A stretch of DNA of 61,008 nucleotides from Caldifarciminota bacterium UBA5631. GTDB lineage: Bacteria; Hydrothermota; Hydrothermia; UBA1063. Under the pieces are notes generated by a model that saw nothing but the letters and a program-made list of their open reading frames with translations, was not told the DNA's origin and ran no database searches. A program made the position numbers and the translations under genes. The stretch is from assembly GCA_002421425.1 (NCBI GenBank), contig DIJZ01000005.1, positions 1 to 61,008 of the forward strand. Direction: 5' to 3'. Shown here piece after piece: positions 43,268 to 51,808 of this stretch. How positions within the stretch are numbered: position 1 is the stretch's first letter; the number at the start of each line of letters is the position of its first letter.

Positions 43268-44043
43268 TCTTCGATAAGGTTTCAATCGGATACCACGGAA
43301 ATGTTGTTGCGGAAGACTTGACTTTTACCTTAGAAATAGATGACTTTCTTGTTATTTTTGGACCTAATGGCGCTGGTAAAACAACTCTTGCAAAGACTAT
43401 CCTGGGCATTTTAAGACCTCTTAAAGGCGAAACTTATGTCTTTGGATGTCCTATTACTGGGGTTTGTCCACATAAAAAGATGATTGGATATGTTCCTCAA
43501 ATTTACAATATTGATAGGGGTTTTCCCGCTACCCTTTATGATGTTGTAATCTCTGGTTGCTATCCTCTGTTAAAACCCTTGCAGGAGATTCCACAAATGT
43601 TTAAAGAACAGGCGATGGCAAATTTGAAGACAGTAGGATTGCTCGATTTTAAAGACACACCTTTTGCCCACCTTTCAGGTGGGCAACAAAAGCGTGGATT
43701 GATAGCGAGGGCTCTAATGGGTCCCCCTAAGGTTTTATTACTTGATGAACCTACCTCAGGGGTTGATATGGCAAGCGAGATACAGGTTAACGAAGTAATA
43801 GTAAATACGCACAAGACGGCTCAAATTCCGGTGATTCTTATAACTCATGACGTAAACCCATACTTTAAGGTAGCGACTAAGTTTATTTTGATGGGATATG
43901 GCACATATTTCATCGGTTCATTCGATGAGGTTATAAGGCCAGAGGTGCTATCCGAAGTTTATCAAACGAAGGTTGATGTAGTTAGCAAGGGAGGGTTGAG
44001 GTTCATAAACGTAAGGGATGTTCACCATGATAGAAATGCTTAA
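43255..44043 (+). CDS. Zinc/manganese ABC transporter ATPase
   Basis: A 262-residue ABC ATPase that powers metal import. Walker A is GPNGAGKTTLAK, the signature is LSGGQQKRGLIARAL, Walker B is VLLLDEPTSGVD and the switch His is in LITHDVN. It overlaps the binding protein gene by 13 bases and the permease by 17, so the three are a transport unit. It is equivalent to ZnuC/MntB by position. Confidence 0.92.
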   Translation: MPEIVFDKVSIGYHGNVVAEDLTFTLEIDDFLVIFGPNGAGKTTLAKTILGILRPLKGETYVFGCPITGVCPHKKMIGYVPQIYNIDRGFPATLYDVVISGCYPLLKPLQEIPQMFKEQAMANLKTVGLLDFKDTPFAHLSGGQQKRGLIARALMGPPKVLLLDEPTSGVDMASEIQVNEVIVNTHKTAQIPVILITHDVNPYFKVATKFILMGYGTYFIGSFDEVIRPEVLSEVYQTKVDVVSKGGLRFINVRDVHHDRNA

Positions 44044-44821
44044 ACTTTCAGTTATACAAAGAGCATTCATAGCGGTGCTAATTGCTGGTGCCTTTTTGCC
44101 CCTTGCTGGTTCTATTTCGCTTCTTTCAGGGACTTCTTTTCTCGCAGCTGGCTTTGCCCATATTGCTTTTGCAGGAATTGCCTCAGGGTACTTCCTTCGT
44201 TTCAATCCATTATTGGGTGCTGTTGTAGTTACTATAATTTCTGCATATTCTCTGTGGTATTTGAGCGAGAAAAAGGAAGGAAAATATGAACAAACTCTGA
44301 GTATTCTGTTTTCCTTCTTTATGGCTTTAGCAATTTTGTTTTTCGGCCTTGCCAGAACTTACGCTTCAGATGCTATGTCCTACCTTTTCGGTAGTCCATT
44401 GATGGCCAATTTAATCGACGTAATTCTCCTTGTCGTTGCCTTTCTTTTTTATCTTTTGTTCGTTATTTATTACCAGAGGGAGTTATTTCAGATTGTTTTT
44501 TCTACTGAACTTTCCTTAGCCTCTGGAATAAATGTGAGCAGTTTCAGGCTATATTTCTTTCTTTTTACAGCACTTGCAGTTGTGCTCAGTATGAAATCGG
44601 TTGGTGCCCTTGTAGTTTATGGCCTTATGGTTATCCCTCCTTCTTTATCCCAAAGGATTTCAAAACATTTTAGCCAGATGATTATAATGGCTATTGCTTT
44701 TGGGGTAGTAAGTTCATTTACAGGATTTATCCTATCTCTGGCCATTGATGTGCCTGTTGGTGCTGCAGTAGTTGTAACTGCAACTATTTTTTATTTAGTT
44801 TCCTTTATATTTAAGAAATGA
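44027..44821 (+). CDS. Zinc/manganese ABC transporter permease
   Basis: A 264-residue ABC-3 family permease with about eight hydrophobic helices. Family motifs are LPLAGSISLLSGTSFLAAGF and HIAFAGIASGY near the N-terminus and LVVYGLMVIPPS late in the protein. I choose ATG 44027, eight bases after AAGGGA. The in-frame ATG at 44018 overlaps this ribosome binding site. The stop overlaps the next gene by four bases (ATGA). Confidence 0.88.
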   Translation: MIEMLKLSVIQRAFIAVLIAGAFLPLAGSISLLSGTSFLAAGFAHIAFAGIASGYFLRFNPLLGAVVVTIISAYSLWYLSEKKEGKYEQTLSILFSFFMALAILFFGLARTYASDAMSYLFGSPLMANLIDVILLVVAFLFYLLFVIYYQRELFQIVFSTELSLASGINVSSFRLYFFLFTALAVVLSMKSVGALVVYGLMVIPPSLSQRISKHFSQMIIMAIAFGVVSSFTGFILSLAIDVPVGAAVVVTATIFYLVSFIFKK

Positions 44822-45927
44822 GGATTTTACAGGTAAGTGATGCCTATTTGCCGTTCCCTGGCGGTGTTGGCGAACATATTTATAATCTTAAAAAATATCT
44901 TGAAAGACTTGGACACGAGGTTTATGTTTTAACTTCAGGATACCCCGGGCTTACTGAAGAGGTTGATACGAATGTTATAAGAAGAGGTAGAGTAGTTCTT
45001 ACCCCTGCTCTTAAGATTTTTAACCATACTCAGCTAACATTAACTTTTGATTCCGGATTACCTGCTTTTCTAAAGGACTTTTACAGGAAGAACAAATTTG
45101 ATGTTGTTCATCTTCACGGTCCTCTTGCTCCAAATCTTCCAGGTTTAGCCCTTCATTATTCAAAGTATCCGTCAGTGGCTACCTTTCATACCGCTTTTGT
45201 TGGATTTAACTGGAATAGAATTGCCAGAATATTCTTTGAAGAGGACGCAAGAAAGCTGGGAAAATTTATTTTTGTATCAAAGACGGCAAAAGAAGCAGTT
45301 ATTCCACCTTATCGAGGTGACTGGACAATAATTCCAAACGGCGTTGATTTAGAGTTATTTTTCCCGGAGAAGAAAGGAAAATTTGTCGAAGGTAAAGTTA
45401 ATGTTGGTTTCTTGAGCAGGCATGAACCACGGAAAGGGTTACATATACTTCTGGAGGCCTTTGCAAGGGATAATGAACTTAAAGAAAAAGCTCACCTTAT
45501 AGTGGGAAGTTCGGGACCCCTCACTGAATATTATAAGAAATATTGTATTGATAACGGGATTCCTGCGACATTCCTCGGGAAAATCCCGCGTAACGAATTA
45601 CCAGAATTCTACCGTAAGCTGGATATTTTTGTTGCCCCTTCAACGGGTGGTGAGAGTTTTGGAATTATTCTACTCGAAGCAATGGCTTGTGGAGTTCCGG
45701 TTATTGCTTCTAAAATTGAAGGATATCTAAATGTCATTACGGATGGTCAGAACGGTTTAATTTTTGAAAATGAGAATTTCGTTGATTTATCCTTTAAAAT
45801 TAGAGAGTTGATGAGTAATAGGGCTCTCCAGGAAAGGCTCCGTAGCGAAGCTTGTGAGTTTGTAAAAATGTTTCACTGGCTAGAGGTTGCGAAGAAGGTT
45901 GAACAAGTTTACAAAGAGGTAAGGTAA
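44818..45927 (+). CDS. GT4 glycosyltransferase (PimA-like)
   Basis: A 369-residue retaining glycosyltransferase with the GT-B fold. The N-terminus PFPGGVGEHIYNL, the middle IPNGVDLELFFP and the C-terminal GGESFGIILLEAMACGVPVIAS (donor-binding E-x7-E region) are classic GT4. The overall style, including HLHGPLAPNLP and FHTAFVGF, resembles phosphatidylinositol mannosyltransferase PimA. It overlaps the permease by four bases and is followed after two bases by an acyltransferase gene. A glycolipid product is likely; acceptor and sugar are unknown. Confidence 0.87.
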   Translation: MRILQVSDAYLPFPGGVGEHIYNLKKYLERLGHEVYVLTSGYPGLTEEVDTNVIRRGRVVLTPALKIFNHTQLTLTFDSGLPAFLKDFYRKNKFDVVHLHGPLAPNLPGLALHYSKYPSVATFHTAFVGFNWNRIARIFFEEDARKLGKFIFVSKTAKEAVIPPYRGDWTIIPNGVDLELFFPEKKGKFVEGKVNVGFLSRHEPRKGLHILLEAFARDNELKEKAHLIVGSSGPLTEYYKKYCIDNGIPATFLGKIPRNELPEFYRKLDIFVAPSTGGESFGIILLEAMACGVPVIASKIEGYLNVITDGQNGLIFENENFVDLSFKIRELMSNRALQERLRSEACEFVKMFHWLEVAKKVEQVYKEVR

Positions 45928-45929
45928 AA

Positions 45930-46727
45930 ATGCTTGTGACTCTGGTTGCACAGTTCTTATGTATTTTTTTACCGCAGAAAGTTGCAGAATTTCTCGCCGT
46001 TGTTCTTGCAGACGCTTTCCGCAAATTTGACTGGCGAACAAAGGCAGTGATGCAGAATATGAATATTTTCTTCCCCGAGAAATCTCTATATGAAAGGAAA
46101 AGGCTGGTAAGAGATACATTTAGGAAGTTATTTGTAACTTACATTAGGGTGATGAAGACGAACCCAAAGAAGTGGGAAAAGATAATGGTTTTGAGCGACC
46201 TTGAAGTTTTCAGAGACAAGAGATCCATAATATTCTCAATCCATATGGGCCCCTGGGACATAGCTTCTAAGTATGTTAATTTTTATAACTTTAATTTCTA
46301 CACCTTGATGGAGAACATCCCAAAGTTTTACTTGTGGATGTGGTTGCGATTCAGAAAAGGAATCAAGGTATTCATTGTTGGCAGGCAAACTCTCAGGGCA
46401 GTGCAAAAACTAAAAAAAGAAGCAAACTACGCACTTGTTGTACTTGTGGATAGAGTTACATCAGGAAGATACACAATCAAGAGGTTTATGAATCGTAACG
46501 TGATCTTTGCAGAAGGCATAACAAGATTACCAAAGCTCATTGAGGGGAATGTGTACTTCCTGACATGTCACTGGGATAACAGAATGGAAAAAGTACGTTT
46601 TGATGTGGTGAGAATTGATGCTGAGAACCTTGAGTCAGAAATATATAACCACTTCATTAGTAGTGTAAAAAAATACCCAGATGAGTGGTTTAATTTCTAT
46701 TTTTTCACTACTCAAAGGCCGACTTGA
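45930..46727 (+). CDS. LpxL/PatA-like lipid acyltransferase
   Basis: A 265-residue member of the lysophospholipid/lipid A acyltransferase superfamily. The catalytic Hx4D motif is HMGPWD in SIHMGPWDIASKY. An N-terminal hydrophobic segment (about 1-22) anchors it to the membrane. In Proteobacteria such enzymes acylate lipid A; in Actinobacteria PatA acylates phosphatidylinositol mannosides and sits beside PimA. The partner GT4 gene two bases upstream resembles PimA, so a glycosylated-lipid acylation step is inferred. The 3' end overlaps ddl by 20 bases. Confidence 0.8.
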   Translation: MLVTLVAQFLCIFLPQKVAEFLAVVLADAFRKFDWRTKAVMQNMNIFFPEKSLYERKRLVRDTFRKLFVTYIRVMKTNPKKWEKIMVLSDLEVFRDKRSIIFSIHMGPWDIASKYVNFYNFNFYTLMENIPKFYLWMWLRFRKGIKVFIVGRQTLRAVQKLKKEANYALVVLVDRVTSGRYTIKRFMNRNVIFAEGITRLPKLIEGNVYFLTCHWDNRMEKVRFDVVRIDAENLESEIYNHFISSVKKYPDEWFNFYFFTTQRPT

Positions 46728-47667
46728 GAATATAGAGAACAACTTCGTCGTAAGATATTCCAATGTGTTCCGCTTCCTTTGGCAGGTCTGACAGTTCCGT
46801 CATTCCTGGAAGCGTGTTGATTTCGAGGATGTAATAGTTCTCCTTTTCATCTACGATTCCATCAACTCTTGAAAATCCCCTGCATCCAAGTGCTCTGTGA
46901 AGCTTCAAAGATGCCTCCTTATACTCTGTGGTAGCCTTCTCGGAAATTCTCGCAGGAATAATAAAATTCGTCATTCCCTTGGTGTATTTGGCGGTGTAGT
47001 CATAGAATTCTCTTCCTACGACTTCGAGCTCAAGAATAGGTAAAGCAAAGCTTCCTTCGCCAGTCCCAAGAATTCCGCAGGTCACAGTCTTTCCTTCGAT
47101 GAATTTCTCCACGTATAGATCTCCAAAATTTTCGTAAACTTCTCTGATCTTCTTATTGAATTCTTCGATACTATGAACAATTGCAACGCCAAGACTGGAT
47201 CCCTCACATCTTGGCTTAATAACAGCAGGAATTCCTATTCTCTCAAGAGCTTTGGTGGACTCCACAAATAAGTTACTGTTCTTGGGGATGAAGTAGTAGG
47301 GTGGAGTACTAATACCCATACTTTTCATGATTTCTTTGGTCATAATTTTGTCAATCCCTATTGCGGAAGCCATAACACCGGAACCGGTATAAGGAATTCC
47401 CATCAATTCGAGCATACCCTGAATTGTGCCATCTTCTCCAGGTTTTCCATGGAGGATTATAAAAGCAACGTCGGTAAAGCCAGGTTTGATCTCCGTCAGG
47501 TTATCCTTTGTCAGGTCGAAAAATCTTACGTTAAAGCCCTGCTTTTGGAGACTCTCAAAGACTTTTCTGCCAGATCTTAGAGAAACCTCTCTTTCACCTG
47601 ACCACCCACCACAAATTACGGTAATTTCCTTCTCTTTGAAGAAGGACTTTATTTCGGCAAGCTGCAT
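46708..47667 (-). CDS. ddl: D-alanine--D-alanine ligase
   Basis: An ATP-grasp enzyme making D-Ala-D-Ala for peptidoglycan. The N-terminal GGWSGEREVSLRSG, the central HGKPGEDGTIQG, the ATP-binding KPRCEGSSLGV and the C-terminal EINTLPGMTELSDLPK motifs are intact. The length of 319 is normal. It starts seven bases after the rpmI stop, where rplT would normally follow, without a clear ribosome binding site. Being in the translation operon suggests growth-linked expression. Confidence 0.94.
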   Translation of the reverse strand: MQLAEIKSFFKEKEITVICGGWSGEREVSLRSGRKVFESLQKQGFNVRFFDLTKDNLTEIKPGFTDVAFIILHGKPGEDGTIQGMLELMGIPYTGSGVMASAIGIDKIMTKEIMKSMGISTPPYYFIPKNSNLFVESTKALERIGIPAVIKPRCEGSSLGVAIVHSIEEFNKKIREVYENFGDLYVEKFIEGKTVTCGILGTGEGSFALPILELEVVGREFYDYTAKYTKGMTNFIIPARISEKATTEYKEASLKLHRALGCRGFSRVDGIVDEKENYYILEINTLPGMTELSDLPKEAEHIGISYDEVVLYILKSAFE

Positions 47668-47674
47668 CTTGGAT

Positions 47675-47875
47675 TTAGAAGCTGTTAGGCATTAGCCTCT
47701 TAATTTTTTTCACCTCTGTCTTGTCAACAAGGTCAGGTTTCCTTAAGTTTCTTCTTGTTTTTGGGCTTTTTCCCGTCAGAAGATGGCTCTTAAATGCCTT
47801 AAACCTTCTAACTTTTCCCGTACCTGTGATTTTAAACCTCTTTTGAGCCGAACGTTTACTTTTTACCTTAGGCAT
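47675..47875 (-). CDS. rpmI: 50S ribosomal protein L35
   Basis: A 66-residue basic ribosomal protein with the family start MPKVKSKRSAQKRFK and the HLLTGKSPKTRRNL core. It follows infC by 25 bases, the standard order, with its own AAGGAGG ribosome binding site. rplT, which almost always follows rpmI, is not present here. Confidence 0.95.
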   Translation of the reverse strand: MPKVKSKRSAQKRFKITGTGKVRRFKAFKSHLLTGKSPKTRRNLRKPDLVDKTEVKKIKRLMPNSF

Positions 47876-47900
47876 AAAATCCTCCTTAATTACGTGTTTG

Positions 47901-48455
47901 TTATTTGTTTGATTTTAAGAGAAAAGTAAGGTTTCTTCCCTCCAATCTCGGTGGTACTTCAACTTCTGCTTCGTTTTCCAGGGTTGAAGTGATTTTGGTG
48001 AATAGCTCATTTCCCCACTCGAGATGAGTCATTTCTCTTCCTCTGAACATTATTTTAATGCGAACTTTGTTTCCGGATTCAAGAAATTCTTTAACTTTTT
48101 TCAGTTTCACTTCCAGGTCGTGGTCGGAAATCCTCGGTCCCATTGTGATTTCTCTGACTTCCCCCTGTTGCTTCTTTTTTGCTTCCTTTTGCTTTTTCTG
48201 CTCCTCGTATTTGAGTTTTCCGTAATCAAGTATTTTGCACACAGGTGGATTTGCATTGGGGTCAACTTCAACAAGATCTAAACCACTCTCGAAGGCTATT
48301 TTGACGGCTTCCCTTGTTTTCATAATTCCAAGATGTTTTCCATCTGGTCCTATTACCCGGACTTCATACGCTCTTATTCTCTCGTTTACCCTGTAGGGTT
48401 CTTCTTTGTTTCTTTTTTTGAAGTTTGGGCCCAGTAGGGGTTGGTTTTCTCTAAT
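47901..48455 (-). CDS. infC: Translation initiation factor IF-3 with AUU start
   Basis: The first ATG in frame (48323) would remove the whole N-terminal domain. Reading upstream, conserved IF-3 sequence continues (PYRVNERIRAYEVRVIGPDG) to an ATT codon at 48455-48453. It lies eight bases after a perfect AGGAGG (48469-48464), giving 184 residues. No ATG, GTG or TTG lies between the ribosome binding site and 48323. AUU is the well-known start of infC in other bacteria and lets IF-3 repress its own translation. The ATT overlaps the thrS stop codon by one base, indicating coupling. Confidence 0.93.
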   Translation of the reverse strand: MRENQPLLGPNFKKRNKEEPYRVNERIRAYEVRVIGPDGKHLGIMKTREAVKIAFESGLDLVEVDPNANPPVCKILDYGKLKYEEQKKQKEAKKKQQGEVREITMGPRISDHDLEVKLKKVKEFLESGNKVRIKIMFRGREMTHLEWGNELFTKITSTLENEAEVEVPPRLEGRNLTFLLKSNK

Positions 48456-50364
48456 GGTTATAACCTCCTTTTAATTCTTTTCTCAGTAACTCAATAAAAT
48501 CACCCAGCGACACTTTTCCTAAGTCACCGGTTCCATGTTTTCTAATGGAGACTAAATTTTGTTCAACTTCCTTTTTGCCAACTATTAACATGTAGGGAAT
48601 CTTTTCAACTTCTGCGTCGCGAATCTTTGCATTTAGTTTTTCATTACTTTTGTCAATTTTAACTCTGAATCCTTCTTCCTTGAGAGTTCCGTAAATATTT
48701 TCAGCATATTCTAAATTATCTTCTGAAATTGGTAAGATTGCAATCTGAACAGGAGCGAGCCACAGCGGAAAATTACCAGCGTAATACTCTATAAGGGTTG
48801 CGAAAAATCTTTCCATAGAGCCAAATAAAGCCCTGTGAATTAGATAAGGCCTTTTGTCGATGCCGTCTTTGTCTCGGTAAGTAACATCAAATCTTTCGGG
48901 AAGGTTAAAGTCAAACTGGATGGTTGAACATTGCCAGGAACGTCCGAGAGCGTCCTTAATCTTTATGTCAATTTTTGGACCGTAAAATGCGCCACCGCCT
49001 TCTTCAACCCTGTAAGAAACGTGCATCTCCTCCAGAGCTTTCTTAAGAGCAGAGGTAGCTTCTTCCCACATTTCAGGGCTTCCGACACACTCTGAGGGTC
49101 TCGTTGAGACGAAAACCTCATAGTCTTTAAATTCGAATCTATTAAGAATAAAGAACGCAAATTCAACTACTTTCTTAATCTCCTCGAGGATCTGGTCTGG
49201 GCGGGCAAAGACGTGAGCATCATCCTGAGTAAAGCCCCTCACTCTGAGAAGGCCATGCAGTACGCCTGATCTCTCGTATCTGTAGACAGTTCCGAGCTCA
49301 CAATATTTGATAGGCAGGTCTCTGTAACTTCTCACCTTTGACTTGTAAATCATTATATGAAAAGGACAATTCATCGGCTTTATAAAATATTCCTGGTTAT
49401 CGAGCTCCATGGCAGGGTACATATTCTCTCTATAGAAATCCAAATGACCTGACACTTCCCACAATTTTGCTCTGCCAACATGGGGAGTGTACACAAGTTC
49501 GTAATCCCTTTTTAAATGTTCGTTTACCCAGAATTCTTCGATGGTATGTCTTATTGCAGCTCCTTTGGGATGCCACAAAATTAGTCCTGGCCCGATTTCT
49601 TCATGAAAGGAATAAAGGTCAAGATCCCTTCCCAGAATCCTGTGGTCCCGTTTCCTTGCTTCTTCAAGCTTTTTCAAATATTCATTCAGTTCCTGTTCCG
49701 ATGGAAATGAGATGCCATAAATCCTCTGTAATCTTGCATTGTTTTCATCACCTCTCCAGTAACTCCCTGACGCACTCAAAAGCTTAACAGCGGTCACATA
49801 TCCGGTAGAAGGGAGGTGAGGACCCCTGCACAAATCAATAAAATTACCTTGCTTATAAATGGAGACTACATCGTCTTCAATTTCTTTAAGTATTTCCACC
49901 TTATATAGTTCACCGATATCCTCGAATAGTTTGACTGCATCTTCCTTTTTTAGTTCGATTCTTTCGAGAGGAGAATCCATCGCAATTATTTCTCGCATCT
50001 TACTTTCAATTCTTTCAAGGTCTTCCTCGGTAAAGTTATAGCCGTTGGTATCAAAATCGTAGTAATATCCATTCTCAATGGCAGGTCCAATAGTTACTTT
50101 CACTTGAGGGAAAATCTCCTTGACAGCCTGCGCCATTATGTGAGACGATGTATGCCAGTATGCCTCTCTTCCTTCATCAGTATTGAAAGTAAGAACATTT
50201 ATGAGGCTTTCCTTTCCCGAAAGGGTATATGTAAGATCCCTTAGAACTCCATCCACCCGAGCGATTAGAAAATTTCTATCGTGTCCAATTATATCAATAA
50301 TTCGCTTTCCAGCAAATTCCTTGCTTTCAAGCTCCAGAATCTTTCCATTAAAATGGATTCTCAT
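48451..50364 (-). CDS. thrS: Threonyl-tRNA synthetase
   Basis: A class II aminoacyl-tRNA synthetase of 637 residues. The N-terminal TGS domain, the editing domain with HTSSHIMAQAV, the catalytic core with MNCPFHIMIY and RGFTQDDAH, and the anticodon-binding C-terminus (APVQIAILPIS) are in the usual order. It heads thrS-infC-rpmI-ddl. Its promoter sits so close that only a few bases precede the ATG. No Shine-Dalgarno sequence is present, and no E. coli-type operator leader is possible. Confidence 0.95.
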   Translation of the reverse strand: MRIHFNGKILELESKEFAGKRIIDIIGHDRNFLIARVDGVLRDLTYTLSGKESLINVLTFNTDEGREAYWHTSSHIMAQAVKEIFPQVKVTIGPAIENGYYYDFDTNGYNFTEEDLERIESKMREIIAMDSPLERIELKKEDAVKLFEDIGELYKVEILKEIEDDVVSIYKQGNFIDLCRGPHLPSTGYVTAVKLLSASGSYWRGDENNARLQRIYGISFPSEQELNEYLKKLEEARKRDHRILGRDLDLYSFHEEIGPGLILWHPKGAAIRHTIEEFWVNEHLKRDYELVYTPHVGRAKLWEVSGHLDFYRENMYPAMELDNQEYFIKPMNCPFHIMIYKSKVRSYRDLPIKYCELGTVYRYERSGVLHGLLRVRGFTQDDAHVFARPDQILEEIKKVVEFAFFILNRFEFKDYEVFVSTRPSECVGSPEMWEEATSALKKALEEMHVSYRVEEGGGAFYGPKIDIKIKDALGRSWQCSTIQFDFNLPERFDVTYRDKDGIDKRPYLIHRALFGSMERFFATLIEYYAGNFPLWLAPVQIAILPISEDNLEYAENIYGTLKEEGFRVKIDKSNEKLNAKIRDAEVEKIPYMLIVGKKEVEQNLVSIRKHGTGDLGKVSLGDFIELLRKELKGGYNH

Positions 50365-50374
50365 ACAGAAGTTT

Positions 50375-50402
50375 ATTTTACTGTTCTTATAACGTTTTTC
50401 AA
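50375..50402 (-). promoter_or_regulatory. Near-leaderless promoter of thrS-infC-rpmI-ddl
   Basis: On the minus strand TTGAAA (50402-50397), 16 bases and TAAAAT (50380-50375) are followed by ten bases and ATG at 50364. The start should lie at about 50368, giving a leader of four bases or fewer. Confidence 0.6.
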
Positions 50403-50448
50403 AGTTAAACGGAATAACTTCCTTTGTATACGCTTATTTTCCCCAGTA

Positions 50449-51798
50449 TTATTTAATAATAAGTCCTATCATAAACCTTTCAAAGGTTAGAAGGATGAGG
50501 ATTTGAAGCACTAATATAGCAAAGCCGGTCTTGAACATATCCATTACTTTGAGTTCTCCGGAACTGTAGACGATTGCATTTGGAGGAGTGCTTATTGGTA
50601 GCAGCATTGATGCCGATGCGGAAAGACCTATAGATACTACAAGTATAGCTTGATGGACGGGGTCTAGAGATAATCCCATAGCCAGAGGTATTATGAGGGC
50701 TGCGGTGCTCGTGTTAGACATAAAGTTTGTAATTATTGCTGTAATTCCGGCAAGGAGAGCAAGCTGCCCTGTAAAGGAAAGGTTTGTTAGGCCAAGGGAG
50801 TTCACAATGTATGACCCTAAACCGCTAACTTTAAACGCTTCACCCAGAGACAGCCCACCACCCATTAGAATAAGCACGTCCCAGCTGAGACTGTTGAAGT
50901 CTTTTCGTTCCAGTATGTTAAATGAGAAGTAAATGAGTACGGGAAGAAGCGCGATGTAAGCAGCATCGATTTTGTGAATAGATTCAGTAAGCCACAGTAA
51001 GGCCGTAAGTAGTGAAACAATAATAATAACTTTTACCCTCGGGTCTCTTCTCCTTGTCGTATCAGCAGAAACATGCATCTCCACCTTTTCAACTTTGTGG
51101 GGGAAGAAAAAGTAGAGAAACAACCAGGCGATTATTGTAAGTATGACAACAAATGGGAGGGCAAACGCAACCCATCTTGCGAAATTAATACCCACTCCTG
51201 CTTTTTTCAGATAATCCAGGGCAATTGCATTTGGCGGAGTCCCAATAGGAGTTCCCATTCCACCGATATTTGCTCCAAAGGCTATGGATATAAGAAGCGC
51301 CTTCGCGTAATTTTTGTCTGCCAGTTTTCTAACCACTGGTAAAGTTACCGCGAGCATAAGGGCTGTCACAGCTGTGTTAGACATCCACATAGAGAGAAAC
51401 CCGGAGACTGCTAGAAAAGCAAAGAGTGTAAGCCCTGGCCTTCCGCCCGTGTTCTCCAGAATTTTCTCTGCAACAAGCTCGTCAATTTTATAAGATTCAA
51501 GACCTTTTGCAAGGACAAATCCACCAAGAAACAGGATTATTGTGGTGCTAAAGAATGGTGAAAGGAACGTGCTTGCCTTAGCCCCTTCGATTTTTGGCAA
51601 AAGCCAGAGTACCTCAAGAATAACAATTACGAAGGAAGTAGCGTAAAGAGGAATTAGTTCAAAGATCCAGAGAATTGCTGCAACGAAGAAAATAATAGCA
51701 GTAACCTTCTGGGGCTCCGTCATTGAGCTAAGTAGTGGGAGCTTATACAATAGTACTGCAGCAATGGCTGTTAATATGAGACCTAAGGGCCTTTTCAT
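50449..51798 (-). CDS. DASS/SLC13-family anion symporter
   Basis: A 449-residue transporter of the divalent anion:sodium symporter family, for dicarboxylates, sulfate or phosphate. About eleven hydrophobic helices are visible, with the paired substrate motifs MSNTAVTALML and GTPIGTPPNAIAL in the first half and MSNTSTAALI and LPISTPPNAIVYS in the second. I choose ATG 51798, preceded by AAAGGAGGCACA. A TTG at 51822 would include that ribosome binding site. The start overlaps the end of the M18 peptidase gene only by the leader. The exact substrate is open. Confidence 0.88.
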   Translation of the reverse strand: MKRPLGLILTAIAAVLLYKLPLLSSMTEPQKVTAIIFFVAAILWIFELIPLYATSFVIVILEVLWLLPKIEGAKASTFLSPFFSTTIILFLGGFVLAKGLESYKIDELVAEKILENTGGRPGLTLFAFLAVSGFLSMWMSNTAVTALMLAVTLPVVRKLADKNYAKALLISIAFGANIGGMGTPIGTPPNAIALDYLKKAGVGINFARWVAFALPFVVILTIIAWLFLYFFFPHKVEKVEMHVSADTTRRRDPRVKVIIIVSLLTALLWLTESIHKIDAAYIALLPVLIYFSFNILERKDFNSLSWDVLILMGGGLSLGEAFKVSGLGSYIVNSLGLTNLSFTGQLALLAGITAIITNFMSNTSTAALIIPLAMGLSLDPVHQAILVVSIGLSASASMLLPISTPPNAIVYSSGELKVMDMFKTGFAILVLQILILLTFERFMIGLIIK

Positions 51799-51808
51799 TG
51801 TGCCTCCT

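Noticed and set aside
48323..48323. ATG as the start of infC
   Set aside because: It would delete the conserved N-terminal domain; the AUU at 48455 with a perfect AGGAGG is far better.
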